Shown one piece after another: positions 6,244 through 6,496 of a DNA stretch of 6,496 bases (positions are counted from its first letter, which is position 1; every line of letters begins with the position of its first letter). Below the pieces are notes generated by a model. It was not told where the DNA came from and did not search any database. It saw only the letters and a program-made list of their open reading frames with translations. This stretch comes from Propionibacterium sp. (lineage in GTDB: Bacteria; Actinomycetota; Actinomycetes; Propionibacteriales; Propionibacteriaceae), in NCBI GenBank assembly GCA_012719335.1, contig JAAYAO010000492.1, positions 1-6,496 of the forward strand, in the 5' to 3' direction. The position numbers were made by a program, and so were the translations under genes.

Positions 6244-6496
6244 GTGATTCAGCAGGAGTCGCGACTGCGCGTCGCCGACAACACGGGTGCCAAGGAGATT
6301 CTCTGCATCCGCGTTCTCGGTGGTTCGTCTCGTCGCTACGCCGGGGTGGGCGACACCATCGTCGCCACCGTCAAGGACGCCATCCCGGGCGGCAACATCA
6401 AGAAGGGCGAGGTCGTCAAGGCGGTCATCGTCCGTACGGTGAAGGAGACCCGTCGTGCAGACGGCTCCTACATCAAGTTCGATGAGAACGCCGCCG
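6244..6496 (+). CDS. rplN: 50S ribosomal protein L14 (5' part, continues past the right edge)
   Basis: The 84 visible residues begin with GTG and match L14 closely: (V/M)[17 protein letters not shown] at the N terminus, [30 protein letters not shown] (residues 21-50), and [16 protein letters not shown] (53-68), then [11 protein letters not shown]. The family is about 122 residues, so roughly 38 are missing. L14 binds 23S rRNA next to L3 and L19 and forms intersubunit bridges; it is also the binding site of the silencing factor RsfS. AAGGAG (6232-6237) is 6 nt before the GTG. It is the first gene of the spc operon and has its own promoter after the S10 terminator. Confidence 0.96.
   Translation, partial: MIQQESRLRVADNTGAKEILCIRVLGGSSRRYAGVGDTIVATVKDAIPGGNIKKGEVVKAVIVRTVKETRRADGSYIKFDENAA

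Overview
The window is a GC-rich actinobacterial ribosomal-protein cluster. It holds the complete S10 operon in the canonical order rpsJ-rplC-rplD-rplW-rplB-rpsS-rplV-rpsC-rplP-rpmC-rpsQ, then the start of the spc operon (rplN). The GC-rich codon third positions, GTG starts for rpsJ, rplW and rplN, near-exclusive TGA stops and long low-complexity tails on L4 and S3 all point to a high-GC actinobacterium. The L22 and L23 sequences feel closest to Propionibacteriales, but that is recollection and not a test.

Layout. Positions 1-173 carry the 5' end of a minus-strand gene for an NAD(P)H-dependent FMN reductase-like flavoprotein, transcribed away from the ribosomal genes. Positions 174-538 are a divergent control region. 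It contains a good candidate promoter (TTGGCA, 17 bases, TGa-CAAGAT) and a leader of about 250 nt with several hairpins and a possible 32-codon upstream reading frame. Positions 539-5941 are eleven tightly packed genes. Four junctions overlap (ATGA, GTGA, TGATG, ATGA) and the others are 2-28 nt apart, so this reads as one translationally coupled transcript. A strong GC-rich hairpin at 5982-6018 looks like the operon terminator. Positions 6059-6243 hold a separate promoter and a structured leader for rplN, whose coding region runs off the right edge.

The products are all parts of the two ribosomal subunits. S10, S19 and S3 sit in the 30S head, and S17 is a primary 16S rRNA binder in the 30S body. 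L3, L4, L23, L2, L22, L16, L29 and L14 belong to the 50S. L4 and L22 line the peptide exit tunnel, L23 and L29 surround its exit, and L2, L3 and L16 lie near the peptidyl-transferase centre and tRNA sites.

The genes themselves are ordinary, and I see no new enzymatic or defence system. The points worth a second look are mainly in the non-coding RNA and the tails: the rpsJ leader with an imitation of the rpsJ start site, a three-way mutually exclusive pairing near the 5' end of the rplN transcript, the Glu-Ser-Pro repeat tail of L4, a repeat in the S3 tail, a 15-bp tandem duplication across the rpsQ stop, and two competing starts for rpsQ.
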